A stretch of 49,864 bases of DNA from Tistlia consotensis USBA 355 (GCF_900177295.1 NZ_FWZX01000041.1:1-49864), one strand, 5' to 3'. Counted from the stretch's first letter, positions 41,157 to 49,864 are shown. The notes: generated by a model from the sequence alone, not told the origin. Made by a program: numbers and translations.

Positions 41157-43373
41157 CTACCAGCTGCTTTCGCGGACCAGCACGCTGACGGCGTGGCGCC
41201 AGAAGCGCCCGATCAGGCTCTCCCGTGCGCCCGCGATGACCAGCGTGCCGCGCTCGGCGCGGGCCGGCGCCGGCAGGTGCGGAGCGCGCAGCAGCACGCG
41301 ATAGACCGCCTTCTGCGGCACCAGCTTGCCCTCCTCGTCGCGCCGCACCGGCACCCCGCCGCCGTACTCGGAGGCCAGGATCTTGGCGTCGAGAGCGCGG
41401 GTCGCCGTGTCGTCGATCGCCGCCACCGTCAGGCCGCTCAGCGGCGCACGCCCGTCGGCGGGATAGAAGCGGGCGGGCGCCCCCTTCCGGAAGCGCCAGA
41501 GGTCGGACTCGTCGACGTAGGCCTCGACCTCGCCGGCGCCGGCCGAGACGATCAGGCCGAACTCCTCGTCGGCGGCGATCCAGGCGCCGGGCTCGACGTA
41601 GTCGGGCAGCTCGGCGAGGCGGCCGTCGAGCGGGGCGGTCAGGGTCAGGCGCTTCTTCTCGGCCAGCAGGCCGGCGTGCTGGGTCAGCGCCTCCTCCAGG
41701 GACTGCAGCGCCACCTTGTTGCGCTGGGCGAGGTCGAGCGAGACGTTGGTCGCCGCCAGCTGCAGCCGCAGGGTCCCGATCTTCCGCTCGGCCGAAGCGA
41801 TCTCGTAGTCGAGGTCCGGCGAGCCGAGGCGGATCACGAGGTCGCCCGCCCGCACCGCGTCGCCGCGCTTCAGCGCGACCTCCTCGATGCGCGCCGGCTG
41901 CGGGGCGTAGAGGCCGGCGGTCGCCGCGGCGCGCAGCAGCGCGGGCGCGCTGACGTCGCTCTGCCAGGGGATCAGCAGCAGGGCGATCGCGCCGCCGAGC
42001 AGAGCCAGGGTGGTGATGCTGCGCAGGGTCCAGCGCAGCGCCACGCGCAGGCTCCACCAGTTGATCAGCTCGCGCAGGATCGGCCGGACGATGAAGACGC
42101 TGATCTCGACCATGAAGAGGAAGATCCCGAGCGCCTTGAAGAAGTAGTAGTAGACCAGCACGGCGATGCCGAGGAACAGCGTCAGCCGGTAGATCCAGGT
42201 GCCGACGGCATAGCCGATCAGCAGGCGCCGGCGGAACCGTGGCAGCGCCTCCGGCGGCGGCAGGCCGAAGCCGAACAGGATCTCGCGCAGCTGCCAGCGC
42301 GCCAGCGCGAAGGAGCGCTCCTGCAGGTTCGGCACGTCGATCAGGTCCGACATCAGGTAGTAGCCGTCGAACCGCATGAAGGGGTTGAGGTTGATTGCGA
42401 CGCTGACCGTCCAGGTCACCGTCGCGGTCAGGAAGCAGGCGGTGCGCAGCGGCCCGTCGGGCAGGAAGCTCCACAGCAGGGTCGCGAAGGCGGCGAGCGC
42501 CAGCTCCATGGCCATGCCGGCGAAGCCGATGCCCAGGCGTTCGCGCCGCGAGGTCAGACGCCAGGCGTCGGTGGTGTCGGTGTAGAGCACCGGCCACATC
42601 ACCAGGAAGGCGACGCCCATGGTCGCGACCCGGCAGCCGAAGCGCTTGCTGGTATAGGCGTGGCCGAACTCGTGCAGCGTCTTCGAGACGCTGAGCGCGA
42701 GCACCGCCGTCAGCGCGCCGAGCGGCGTGAAGAGGTAGGGGAAGGCATGCAGGAAGGCCTCCCACTGGCGGCTAACCAGGAACACCCCGATAAGCGCCGA
42801 GACCGCCACCAGCCAGCGGAACCAGGGTCGGAACAGGAACGCCATGGCCGGCCCCGTGCGCTCCAGGAAGCGGTCCGGTCGGATCAGCGGCACGCGCACG
42901 AAGAGGTAGTTCTTGAGCAGCCAGCCGAGCGGGCTCTGGCGCCGCCGCTCGACCTCGGCCTTGAGCCGCTCGGTCTGCAGCGGATCGGCGCTGCGCAGCA
43001 GGCCGGCCATCTCGGCGAAGCGCTTGAAGCGCTCGACGTCGTCGATGTCGGCCGGGATCGGCGTCTCGCGTGCGATCGAGCGGGCGATCGCCGCGGCGTC
43101 GCCGAGCGCCCAGCGCGACAGGATCTCGAACTCCAGCCAGCCGATGCGCAGGAAGCGGTTGGCCGCCGGGTCGTGCAGCGTCCAGGTCGGCGCGCCGTCG
43201 GCGCTGCGCGGCCCCTGGTGCAGGGAGAGATCCTCGCGCAGCGGCGTCAGGCGCTCGCCGCCGGGCCCAGCAGCGAGGCCGACGCCGGCCGGCGCGGTCA
43301 CCTGGCCCAGGGTCAGCCCACCGGCGCCGGCGCCCCGCAGCGCCGCGCCGGAGACGGTCAGAGTCCCAGCCAT
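41157..43373 (-). CDS. M50 site-2-protease-like metalloprotease fused to HlyD-type adaptor
   Basis: A 738-residue inner membrane protein. Residues about 1-150 are soluble. A polytopic M50 zinc-protease region follows, with His234, Glu235 and His238 (TLHEFGHAYTSKRFG) and the third ligand Asp336 in NPFMRFDGYYLMSDL. After more membrane segments (near 390-480) comes a HlyD/biotinyl-lipoyl region: APQPARIEEVALKRGDAVRA, a coiled-coil hairpin, then LTAPLDGRLAELPDYVEPG. It resembles putative peptide zinc metalloproteases of the YydH type. Both protease motifs are intact. The start overlaps the preceding gene by 16 bases. A role in maturing or exporting an envelope protein is inferred. Confidence 0.82.
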   Translation of the reverse strand: MAGTLTVSGAALRGAGAGGLTLGQVTAPAGVGLAAGPGGERLTPLREDLSLHQGPRSADGAPTWTLHDPAANRFLRIGWLEFEILSRWALGDAAAIARSIARETPIPADIDDVERFKRFAEMAGLLRSADPLQTERLKAEVERRRQSPLGWLLKNYLFVRVPLIRPDRFLERTGPAMAFLFRPWFRWLVAVSALIGVFLVSRQWEAFLHAFPYLFTPLGALTAVLALSVSKTLHEFGHAYTSKRFGCRVATMGVAFLVMWPVLYTDTTDAWRLTSRRERLGIGFAGMAMELALAAFATLLWSFLPDGPLRTACFLTATVTWTVSVAINLNPFMRFDGYYLMSDLIDVPNLQERSFALARWQLREILFGFGLPPPEALPRFRRRLLIGYAVGTWIYRLTLFLGIAVLVYYYFFKALGIFLFMVEISVFIVRPILRELINWWSLRVALRWTLRSITTLALLGGAIALLLIPWQSDVSAPALLRAAATAGLYAPQPARIEEVALKRGDAVRAGDLVIRLGSPDLDYEIASAERKIGTLRLQLAATNVSLDLAQRNKVALQSLEEALTQHAGLLAEKKRLTLTAPLDGRLAELPDYVEPGAWIAADEEFGLIVSAGAGEVEAYVDESDLWRFRKGAPARFYPADGRAPLSGLTVAAIDDTATRALDAKILASEYGGGVPVRRDEEGKLVPQKAVYRVLLRAPHLPAPARAERGTLVIAGARESLIGRFWRHAVSVLVRESSW

Positions 43374-44707
43374 GACCGCACCACGCCGATCGGCCGGCGC
43401 AGAACGTGGAAGGCCAGCGGCGCCTTCTCGCCGTAGATCTTGGCCGTGCCCTTGAGGCCGATCCGGAGGCTCGGATCGAACTGCGCGAACTGCGCCTTCA
43501 GACGATAGGCGAGCGTGCCCTCTGGCGAGGGCGAGGCCTTGTAGCTCTGGCTCTCCAGCACGGCGGAGACCGGCCGGTCGGGCGAGAAGTTGAGGAACAG
43601 CAGCACCTCGTCGCCGGGCTTCAGCTCGATCGCGTCCTTGACCGGCAGGTGCATCTCCAGGGCGACGTCGCTCGGCTGGGCCAGGGTCATGACCTTCTCG
43701 CCGATCGAGACCGGCTTGCCGACCCAGTCGCTCTTGGCGTCGAAGATGGCGAGGCCGTCGCGCGGCGCGGTCACCTCGAGCCGGCCGAACAGCGATTCGA
43801 CGTAGTCGAGGTCGGCGCCGGCCTCCTCGAGCCGCCCCTTCAGGGTCGCCAGCTGCGCCCGGGCCCGGGGGTCGAGCACCGCCTGCTGCGCGGTCTGCCG
43901 GTACTCCGCCTCGGCGACCTCGCGGGCCTTGCGCGCGACCTCGAGACGGTTGAGCAGCCGCGTCTTGTCGAGGGTGAACAGCTCCTGGCCCTTGGTCACC
44001 GGCTGGTTCGGCTCGACCAGCACCTCGTCGATTACGCCGTCGAAGGGCGCCCGCACCAGGGCCGGGTGGCCGGAGACGATCTCGGCCGACGCCAGGGTCG
44101 ACTGGCGCACCGGCAGGGCACCGCCGGCAGCGACCAGGCCGAGCAGCAGGACGGCGGCGACGGCACGGCGGATCGAGCGGCCGACCTGGCCCGGCCGCCG
44201 CCGGCCGAAGCGCCGCAGCTCCCAGGCCTGGGCATAGGAGCCGGCCAGGTAGGCGAAGAGATGGCGGTCGTAGTCGCTCCAGGGCGTCGCCCGGGCCAGC
44301 ACCAGGACCGCGCAGGTCCGGCCGCGGCGGTCGGGCAGCGGCAGCCAGAGCGCGTAGGCCGGGAACCACTCCTTCCAGCTGGCGGCGACGGCGCCGGTCA
44401 CGTCCCTGACGCCGAAGGCGACGATCTCCTCGGCGCCGGCAGCCTTGGCCCGGGACGCGCAGAGTCGCTGCAGCCACAGCGGATAGGGCGCGTTGCGGTC
44501 GGGCACCGCGACGCCCGAGACCGCGACGATCCGGCCATGGCGACCGCCCGGCTCCCACAGCGCGCAGTGCTGGTAGGGCAGGAAGGAATGGGTCTCGTTG
44601 ACCAGGACGAAGGCCAGCTCCTCGGCGGTCGCCGCCCGGCGCGCCCGCTCCTGCAGCTGCAGGAGCATGGTCAGGCGCAGCAGCTGGCGGTTCAGTCCGT
44701 CGGTCAT
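43358..44707 (-). CDS. GAF-like plus HlyD-type membrane adaptor protein
   Basis: A 449-residue protein. Residues 1-165 form a cytoplasmic GAF-like domain (ATAEELAFVLVNETHSFLPY, then HCALWEPGGRHGRIVAVSG). One membrane segment lies at about 181-199. The periplasmic part is a HlyD adaptor: ALVRAPFDGVIDEVLVEPNQ, a coiled-coil hairpin, FGRLEVTAPRDGLAIF, then a beta-barrel. The cytoplasmic sensor-like domain on an adaptor is uncommon and could couple export to a signal. It ends inside the start of the M50-HlyD gene and begins ten bases after the preceding adaptor gene. Confidence 0.78.
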   Translation of the reverse strand: MTDGLNRQLLRLTMLLQLQERARRAATAEELAFVLVNETHSFLPYQHCALWEPGGRHGRIVAVSGVAVPDRNAPYPLWLQRLCASRAKAAGAEEIVAFGVRDVTGAVAASWKEWFPAYALWLPLPDRRGRTCAVLVLARATPWSDYDRHLFAYLAGSYAQAWELRRFGRRRPGQVGRSIRRAVAAVLLLGLVAAGGALPVRQSTLASAEIVSGHPALVRAPFDGVIDEVLVEPNQPVTKGQELFTLDKTRLLNRLEVARKAREVAEAEYRQTAQQAVLDPRARAQLATLKGRLEEAGADLDYVESLFGRLEVTAPRDGLAIFDAKSDWVGKPVSIGEKVMTLAQPSDVALEMHLPVKDAIELKPGDEVLLFLNFSPDRPVSAVLESQSYKASPSPEGTLAYRLKAQFAQFDPSLRIGLKGTAKIYGEKAPLAFHVLRRPIGVVRSWLGL

Positions 44708-44717
44708 CCGGCGGTCC

Positions 44718-45512
44718 TCACGGCACCTGCGGGAAGCTCGCGCGCCCGCTCATGCCGGCCAGCAGCTCGGGGTTCTTGCCCTGGATCTTGCCGTAAGCCT
44801 TGATCGTCTGGCTGACCGCGTCGATGCGGCCGGAGAAGCGGACCAGCGTCGCATCGTAGGTCTTGCCGGTCTCGTCGAGGGCGACCTGGAACCTGTCGCC
44901 GTCCTTCAGGTAGAGCAGCCAGATCGACGGCAGCAGCATCTCGACCTCGAGCTCGCGGTCGTCGAGGATCTGCATCAACGGCTCGCCCTCGTTGACGTAC
45001 TGGTAGCGCCGGACCGGCACCTCTGCGGCGATGCCGGGGAAGGGCGCCTTGATCTCGCAGCGCGACAGCCGCTCCTCGGCCAGATCGAGCTCGGCGCTGG
45101 CCTGCGCCAGATCGGCGGCGGCGACATCGATGTCGAGCGCGGCGATCGAGCCGAGCTGGCCGAGCCGGCGCTTGTTCTCGTAGACCTTGGAGGCCTTGTT
45201 GCGCAGGGCGTGGCCGATGGCGACGTTGTACTGCACCGCCTTGCAGTCGAAGCGCACCAGCACCTGGCCCGGCTCGAAGCGGTCGCCGTCGCGCAGCTCC
45301 AGGAAGTCGATGCGCCCGGCCATGCCGGCGGCCAGGGTCGTGCTGCGCGGTGCGCGCAGCTGGGCGCGGATCTCCTGGCGCGGCGTCTCGACCGTCAGCC
45401 GGTCGTTCTGGGCGAGCGCGCCGCCGGCGAGGCACGACAGGCCGAGCGCGAGCGCGGCGGCGACCGGCCGCAGGATCGCGCGCGGACGCGCGGCTAGTCG
45501 ACGAAGTGCCAC
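44718..45512 (-). CDS. periplasmic adaptor (HlyD/RND membrane fusion family)
   Basis: A 264-residue adaptor with a signal peptide (cleaved near GGALAQ). The order is lipoyl half (AAGMAGRIDFLELRDGDRFE), a helical hairpin (NKASKVYENKRRLGQLGSIA), second lipoyl half (CEIKAPFPGIAAEVPVRRYQ) and a beta-barrel. It is shorter than pump adaptors. It would bridge inner membrane components and the TolC-like protein. It overlaps the TolC-like gene by 19 bases, so the two are coupled. Confidence 0.82.
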   Translation of the reverse strand: MALRRLAARPRAILRPVAAALALGLSCLAGGALAQNDRLTVETPRQEIRAQLRAPRSTTLAAGMAGRIDFLELRDGDRFEPGQVLVRFDCKAVQYNVAIGHALRNKASKVYENKRRLGQLGSIAALDIDVAAADLAQASAELDLAEERLSRCEIKAPFPGIAAEVPVRRYQYVNEGEPLMQILDDRELEVEMLLPSIWLLYLKDGDRFQVALDETGKTYDATLVRFSGRIDAVSQTIKAYGKIQGKNPELLAGMSGRASFPQVP

Positions 45513-47185
45513 GACAGGATCCGATCGAACAGTCCCGGCTGCGCCGGCTCCTGCGCCGCCTGCTGCGTCGTGGCGGGCACGCCGGCCCTCTGGTCCTCGG
45601 CCGGCGTCGCGGCGCTCTGGCCGCCGGCGGGCGCAGCCGCCTCCTTGAGCGTCGGCACCGGCGGGAACTCGGCCCGCTCCCAGTGCGCGGCGACCCGGCG
45701 GACCGCGTCGGTGACGGTCGCGAGGTCGTCCTTGCTGATGTCCTCCGGCAGCGGATCGAGGCCGAGCGAGGAGTAGATGTTGCCGAGCGCGGCCTGCAGG
45801 TCGGACAGGCTCTGGTCGCGCTGCAGCTCGGCGGCGATCGCCTGCGTCGCGCTGCGGATGCGCTCGAGCTGCGAGGCGGCATTGCCGATCTCGTTGATCT
45901 GCACGACCTCGTAGATCCGCCGCTCGACCTTCTCGAGCTCGGAGGCGTACTCGAAGTCGATGCGGCTGCGCTCGTACTGGCGGTAGGCCAGGTTGACCTG
46001 GGTCAGCACGGCCATCGAGAGCGCCAGGCGCCGGGTCTCGGCAACGGTGATCTGGGCCTCCGCGACGTCGACGCCCTTCGGCCCGGAGATCAGGCTGACC
46101 AGGTTCCAGGCGGCACGCAGGCCGGCCTCGGCCCAGTTGTTGTTCACCGTGTAGGAGTTGGAATCATAGTTGTAGCTGGCCGTGAAGTTCAGGTTCGGCA
46201 GCATGCGCAGCATGGCCTTACGGATCTCCTCGTGGCCGATCCGCTTCTGGTAGTCCTCCTCGCGCAGCTCCGGACGGTAGAGCAGGGCCAGCGTCTCGAG
46301 CTTCTCGATCGGCGTGTCGATCTTCGGGATCGGCACCTCGTCCGGATCCGGCTCCGAAACCCTGAAGTCGGTGCCGATGTCCAGGTTCATCAGCGAGCCG
46401 AGGCGCGACTTGGCCTGCAGCAGGTCGGACTTCAGCCCGCGCAGCTGGCGCATGATGTCGAGCAGGCTCTTGCGGTAGCGCAGCGATTCGAGCGGCGACT
46501 GCAGGCGCAGGGCCTCGATCTGCTTGGCCCGGTCGAGCGCCTCCTGGGCCTCGCCGAGCAGCGGGTCGATGCGGCGCAGCAAGCGCTGCGCGGTCGAGGC
46601 CTGCCAGAAGGCGACGCGGACCTGCTGCACGACATCGCTGACCACCTTGCGCCGGCGCTCCTCGGCGATCAGCACGCGGTCACCCTGCTGCTTCGCCTCG
46701 AAATAGCTGACGCCGAAGTCGAGGACGTTCCAGGACAGGCCGAGGTCTGCGGTCTCGCGGCGCCGGTCGGTCGAGACCGAGGGCTCGAGCGACTGCTGGC
46801 CGGTCAGGTAGGACTTGCTGGAGCTCGCGTCCTCGTTGGAGCGCCAGCTGTAGCCGCCGTGCAGGGCGAGGTCGGGCAGCATCTGCAGGGAGACGAGGCC
46901 GAGCTGCTGGGACTGCAGGGCCTGCTCCATCAGCGCGACCCGCTGGTCGAGGTTGTAGAGCAGCGCGCGGGCGATCGCTTCGTAGAGCGAGATCGGCCCC
47001 TTGACCGGCTCCTGGTTCTCGGCGAGATGGGCGCGGTCGGCCATCACCCGCTGCAGCGTCTCGTCGGTCGTCACCGGCTCCGGGTCGATCGAGCAGGCGG
47101 AGACCGCCAGCAGCAGCAGGCCCGGCAGCAGGCCGCGCGTCACCCAGTTCCGACGCGGCCGAACCGCGGCGTCGTACACCCTCAT
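45494..47185 (-). CDS. TolC-family outer membrane lipoprotein
   Basis: A 563-residue outer membrane efflux protein. The signal peptide ends in a lipobox (LLLLAVSAC), so it is lipid-anchored. Two repeats of the OEP helical/barrel unit are visible: PISLYEAIARALLYNLDQRV starts the first, and ELREEDYQKRIGHEEIRKAM begins the second. A Pro/Ala/Gln-rich tail ends the protein. The start at 47185 has a G-rich site nine bases upstream; 47194 is an alternative. It supplies the outer membrane duct for the adjacent adaptors. Confidence 0.85.
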   Translation of the reverse strand: MRVYDAAVRPRRNWVTRGLLPGLLLLAVSACSIDPEPVTTDETLQRVMADRAHLAENQEPVKGPISLYEAIARALLYNLDQRVALMEQALQSQQLGLVSLQMLPDLALHGGYSWRSNEDASSSKSYLTGQQSLEPSVSTDRRRETADLGLSWNVLDFGVSYFEAKQQGDRVLIAEERRRKVVSDVVQQVRVAFWQASTAQRLLRRIDPLLGEAQEALDRAKQIEALRLQSPLESLRYRKSLLDIMRQLRGLKSDLLQAKSRLGSLMNLDIGTDFRVSEPDPDEVPIPKIDTPIEKLETLALLYRPELREEDYQKRIGHEEIRKAMLRMLPNLNFTASYNYDSNSYTVNNNWAEAGLRAAWNLVSLISGPKGVDVAEAQITVAETRRLALSMAVLTQVNLAYRQYERSRIDFEYASELEKVERRIYEVVQINEIGNAASQLERIRSATQAIAAELQRDQSLSDLQAALGNIYSSLGLDPLPEDISKDDLATVTDAVRRVAAHWERAEFPPVPTLKEAAAPAGGQSAATPAEDQRAGVPATTQQAAQEPAQPGLFDRILSWHFVD

Positions 47186-47225
47186 CGAGACCATCCCCCA
47201 GTGTCCCCGGCGCCCGCCGATCCCA

Positions 47226-49864
47226 TCATGCCTCGCCAGGGGCAGCATCCCCCAGCTCCGCTTCCGCTGCCCGCTTGAGGCTCTCCAGAAGGGCGCGCGC
47301 CTCCGCGTAGAGGCCGCCGCGCCCGGCGTCGTGCAGCGGCATCGTGAAGCCGGCCCGGCCCGCCGGCGGCTCGACCGGGAGATGCGCCTGCGCGAGCAAG
47401 GCATCGGCCTCGTGGTCGGCCGGCAGCCAGCGGATCGGCAGCAGCCCGAGCTCCGCGGCGGCCAGGTCCGACTGGTCGCCGAAGCGCAGGCTGCCCGACG
47501 GCAGCGCGCCCTGCTGCTGCGGGCGCTCGCCCTGCGGCGGCACCTCGCCCGGCAGCACGCCCTGCTGCGTCCCGTTCCCCGTCCCGGCCACCGGGTTCTG
47601 CGGCGGCGGCGGTTCGCCGTTCTGGTTGTTGCCCTTGGTGACGACGACACGGAAGGTCGCGGTCGCCGAGTCGCCCCTTTCGTCCCGTGCCGTGAGGGCG
47701 ATTTCCAGCGTGCCCTCGGTGCCGTTCGGCGGCGTGCCCTTGAAGGTCAGGGTCTTGGCATCGAACGTCAGCCAGTTCGGCAGCGCGTCGCCGCTCGACT
47801 GCTTGGCCTCGTAGCTCAGCCTCGCCTGGGGATCCGAGCTGCGGAAGGTACCGGCCGGGACCTCGAACTGGCGTGTGACCGTGGTCAGCAGGACCTGGTC
47901 GTTGACCGAGCCGGCCAGGGTCAGCACCAGGTTGTTGCCCTGGCCGCCCTCGGCACCGCCCAGCAGGCTGCTGCCGTTGCCGAAGAAGCCGCCGCCGCCG
48001 AGCAGGCTGTTGCCGTTCGAGAACAGGCCGCTGCCACCGAGCTCGTTGCCCTGCGACTCGCCGCCCGCCGCCTCGGACACCGTCAGGTTGGCCGGTGCCG
48101 GGATCGAGGGGCTGCCGGTCGGGAAGCCCCGCGTCGTCGGTGCCGGCGGGGCCGGCGGGGCCGGCCGCGGCGGCGTCACGGTCGGGCCGCTCGAGGTGCC
48201 GGTGCCGCCGGTCGTGGTCGTCGACGCGGTCACGGTGACCTCGAAGCTGCTGCTCGCCTGCGCCGTGCTGCCGCCCCTCGCTTCCGACGAGATCGCGGTC
48301 ATGCCGATCGTGTAGCTGCCGGCCGAGGCCGTGCCCGCCTGGACCGTCAGGCCCTGGGCCTGGGCGCGGGTCAGCAGCAGCGTGCCGCCGCTCGGCGTGA
48401 AGCTCTGCCCTGCGCCGTTGGTGAAGCTCATGCCCGAGGGGATGTTGCTCAGCCGGTAGGACAGGCTCTCGGAGCCGTCGACGTCGGTCAGGCTGGCGGC
48501 GATCGTCGCGCTCGCCGAGCCGCCCTGGGCGACGGTGATCGGCGAGGGCGTGGTCAGGCTGACCGGCACGTCGGCGACGGCCGCGACCTGAACCTCGAGA
48601 GTCGCCTGGCGCTCCAGGGTGACGCCGCCGACCGTGCTGCGCGCGGTCACGGTCAGGCTGAAGTCGGTGTCGCTGTCGGCAGGCGGGGTGATGGTCAGGC
48701 CGGACAGCTGCGCCGGCGTCAGGGTGACGCTGCCGCCGCCCGGCACCGAGATGCTGCCGGTGCTCGTGCCGAGCACCGAGCCGGCCGGGATGCCGTCGAT
48801 CACGACCTGCTGGCTGCCCGAGCCGGTGTCGAGGAAGCCGGCGGTGACGCTCAGCGGAATCGCCGTGTCCTCGTTGCCGCTCGCCGGCGAGACCGAGAGA
48901 GTCGGCTGGTCGGCCAGCGGGGTGACGGTGATCGCGACGCTGTCGCTGTCCGCCTTGGCCCCACCCGTGCCGCTGTTGCCCTCGTCGTTGGTCGAGATCG
49001 TCAGGCTGTCGCTGCCGAAGTAGTCGTCGCTCGGCCGGTAGGTCAGGCCCTGCAGGGCGGCGTTGATCTCGGCCTGGGTGCCGCGCAGCGTCACCGTGCC
49101 GCCGCCGTTGCCGGTCACCGTCGCGACCCCGCTGCCGCTCGCCGTCACGGTCAGCGTGCCGTGCAGCACCGACAGGGTGGTCGTCGCCTGGTTGGTCGGG
49201 CCGCCGGCCTCGGCGAGGTCGATGTCGGCCATCGAGAGCGCGTTGAGGTTGGCCGTCGAGAAGACCAGGCTGCCGTCCTCGGCGACGGTCTGCGCCGCCG
49301 GCACGCTGTTGACCGGGGCGTCGTTGACGGCCCCGACCGAGGTGCCGAGCACGAAGCTGGCGCCCGAAACCGCCGTGGTGCCGCCGGTCGCCCCGCCGCC
49401 GGAGAGGTCGCTCACGGTGCCGCTGGTGACCGCGCCCGAGGAGCTGTCGATCACCTTGACCGACAGGCCCGCCGGGGTGCCGTGGTAGGCCGGGTCGGGC
49501 AGGAAGCGCAGCCTGGCCGAGGCGTCGAGCAGCAGCGCGGTACCGGCCGTGCGCGTGCCGACCGCCGTCCAGGTCGTGCCGCCGTCGGTCGAGTACTGCC
49601 AGGCGCCCTCGCTGCCGTTGGGCGCGTAGCCGACGATGGCGAGGCCGGCCAGGCTGTGGGCCGAACTGCCGCCGGTCACCGTGTCGGTCGAGTCGTCGAA
49701 GTTCGCCGAGACCAGCGAGCCGACGGTGTCGCCGGCGGGGTTCGTGTCGCCCTCGCTGATGGCGGCCAACGTCGCCGAGCCGCTCGCCACCGGCGCGTCG
49801 TTGACGGCGGTCACGCTGCCGGTCAGCGCCTTGGTGTTTGCGCTGAATGCCGTGGTTCCACCGG
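47226..49864 (-). CDS. large repeat adhesin, C-terminal part (N-terminus outside window)
   Basis: The frame is open to the window edge, so about 879 C-terminal residues are seen. Cadherin/VCBS-like repeats are joined by the linker AVNDAPV (two copies). Next come Ig-like modules (LSVSPASGNEDTAIPLSVTA and PSPITVAQGGSASATIAASL), a Pro-rich hinge, a Gly/Asn-rich stretch, and a dystroglycan-type cadherin-like domain (NWLTFDAKTLTFKGTPPNG). The last 150 residues are Gln/Pro-rich, then helical. No calcium-binding RTX nonapeptides are present. Such proteins mediate surface attachment or biofilm. The TolC-like gene follows after 40 bases, so this is the likely export substrate. Confidence 0.82.
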   Translation of the reverse strand, partial: GGTTAFSANTKALTGSVTAVNDAPVASGSATLAAISEGDTNPAGDTVGSLVSANFDDSTDTVTGGSSAHSLAGLAIVGYAPNGSEGAWQYSTDGGTTWTAVGTRTAGTALLLDASARLRFLPDPAYHGTPAGLSVKVIDSSSGAVTSGTVSDLSGGGATGGTTAVSGASFVLGTSVGAVNDAPVNSVPAAQTVAEDGSLVFSTANLNALSMADIDLAEAGGPTNQATTTLSVLHGTLTVTASGSGVATVTGNGGGTVTLRGTQAEINAALQGLTYRPSDDYFGSDSLTISTNDEGNSGTGGAKADSDSVAITVTPLADQPTLSVSPASGNEDTAIPLSVTAGFLDTGSGSQQVVIDGIPAGSVLGTSTGSISVPGGGSVTLTPAQLSGLTITPPADSDTDFSLTVTARSTVGGVTLERQATLEVQVAAVADVPVSLTTPSPITVAQGGSASATIAASLTDVDGSESLSYRLSNIPSGMSFTNGAGQSFTPSGGTLLLTRAQAQGLTVQAGTASAGSYTIGMTAISSEARGGSTAQASSSFEVTVTASTTTTGGTGTSSGPTVTPPRPAPPAPPAPTTRGFPTGSPSIPAPANLTVSEAAGGESQGNELGGSGLFSNGNSLLGGGGFFGNGSSLLGGAEGGQGNNLVLTLAGSVNDQVLLTTVTRQFEVPAGTFRSSDPQARLSYEAKQSSGDALPNWLTFDAKTLTFKGTPPNGTEGTLEIALTARDERGDSATATFRVVVTKGNNQNGEPPPPQNPVAGTGNGTQQGVLPGEVPPQGERPQQQGALPSGSLRFGDQSDLAAAELGLLPIRWLPADHEADALLAQAHLPVEPPAGRAGFTMPLHDAGRGGLYAEARALLESLKRAAEAELGDAAPGEA

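Noticed and set aside
41193-43436. 747-codon plus-strand frame and the related frame 45350-47278
   Set aside because: Antisense to the M50-HlyD and TolC-like genes; Gln/Arg/Asp-rich shadows without start signals.
47226-49864. Calling the adhesin an RTX protein
   Set aside because: No GGxGxDxUx nonapeptides are visible in the C-terminal region.

Overview
The window is very GC-rich and almost fully coding. It looks like a chromosomal segment of an alphaproteobacterium. That is an inference from the gene set: a XoxF/PQQ cluster, a carbon-phosphorus lyase operon led by PhnF, Ku plus LigD, DUF1194, and dense operons with ATGA overlaps. No rRNA, tRNA, CRISPR array, insertion sequence or integrase was seen. 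Because of the base composition, nearly every real gene has long open frames on the other strand; these were treated as shadows.

Layout. 1-1292: the end of an AraC-type regulator and a sulfotransferase-like protein. 1431-12905 (+): one long catabolic run. It holds a three-subunit molybdenum hydroxylase of the xanthine dehydrogenase/CO dehydrogenase superfamily whose large subunit carries a fused CoxG-like domain, then an acyl-CoA ligase, an enoyl-CoA hydratase-family protein and a complete branched-chain-amino-acid-type ABC importer. Together these suggest uptake, CoA activation, hydroxylation and beta-oxidation-like breakdown of an unidentified organic acid.

12906-25215: a quinoprotein region. 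On the minus strand run xoxF (lanthanide-type methanol dehydrogenase, judged by residues), a cytochrome c, a XoxJ-like binding protein and a rhodanese-like PQQ-associated protein. Divergently (+) run an exported pentapeptide-repeat protein, a zinc metallohydrolase and a fused SoxYZ-like carrier. Two unassigned secreted proteins (-) and a small HExxH protein (+) follow, then pqqA-pqqB-pqqC-pqqD-pqqE. Enzyme, electron acceptor, accessory proteins and most of cofactor synthesis therefore sit together. The pqqA leader holds a good promoter and a perfect 16-bp tandem repeat, and a strong hairpin separates pqqA from pqqB.

25315-32268: a DUF1194 protein, a small minus-strand hypothetical, the two-gene NHEJ system ku-ligD, a DUF6134-like exported protein, a TauD/trimethyllysine-type dioxygenase and a 54-residue lipoprotein followed by hairpins.

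32458-41150: the phosphonate region. phnF (-) faces phnGHIJKL (+) across a control region with two copies of a CTAGACGTC element. Two unrelated genes, one a possible membrane-bound HTH regulator, separate phnL from phnM and a DUF1045 (2H phosphoesterase-like) gene. phnN and a phosphonate transporter are not in the window.

41157-49864 (-): an envelope export cluster. It comprises a large repeat adhesin (its N-terminus lies outside the window), a TolC-like lipoprotein, a HlyD-like adaptor, a GAF-like/HlyD membrane protein, and an M50 metalloprotease fused to a HlyD module. No ABC ATPase or RND pump is present in the window, which makes this the most unusual assembly here.
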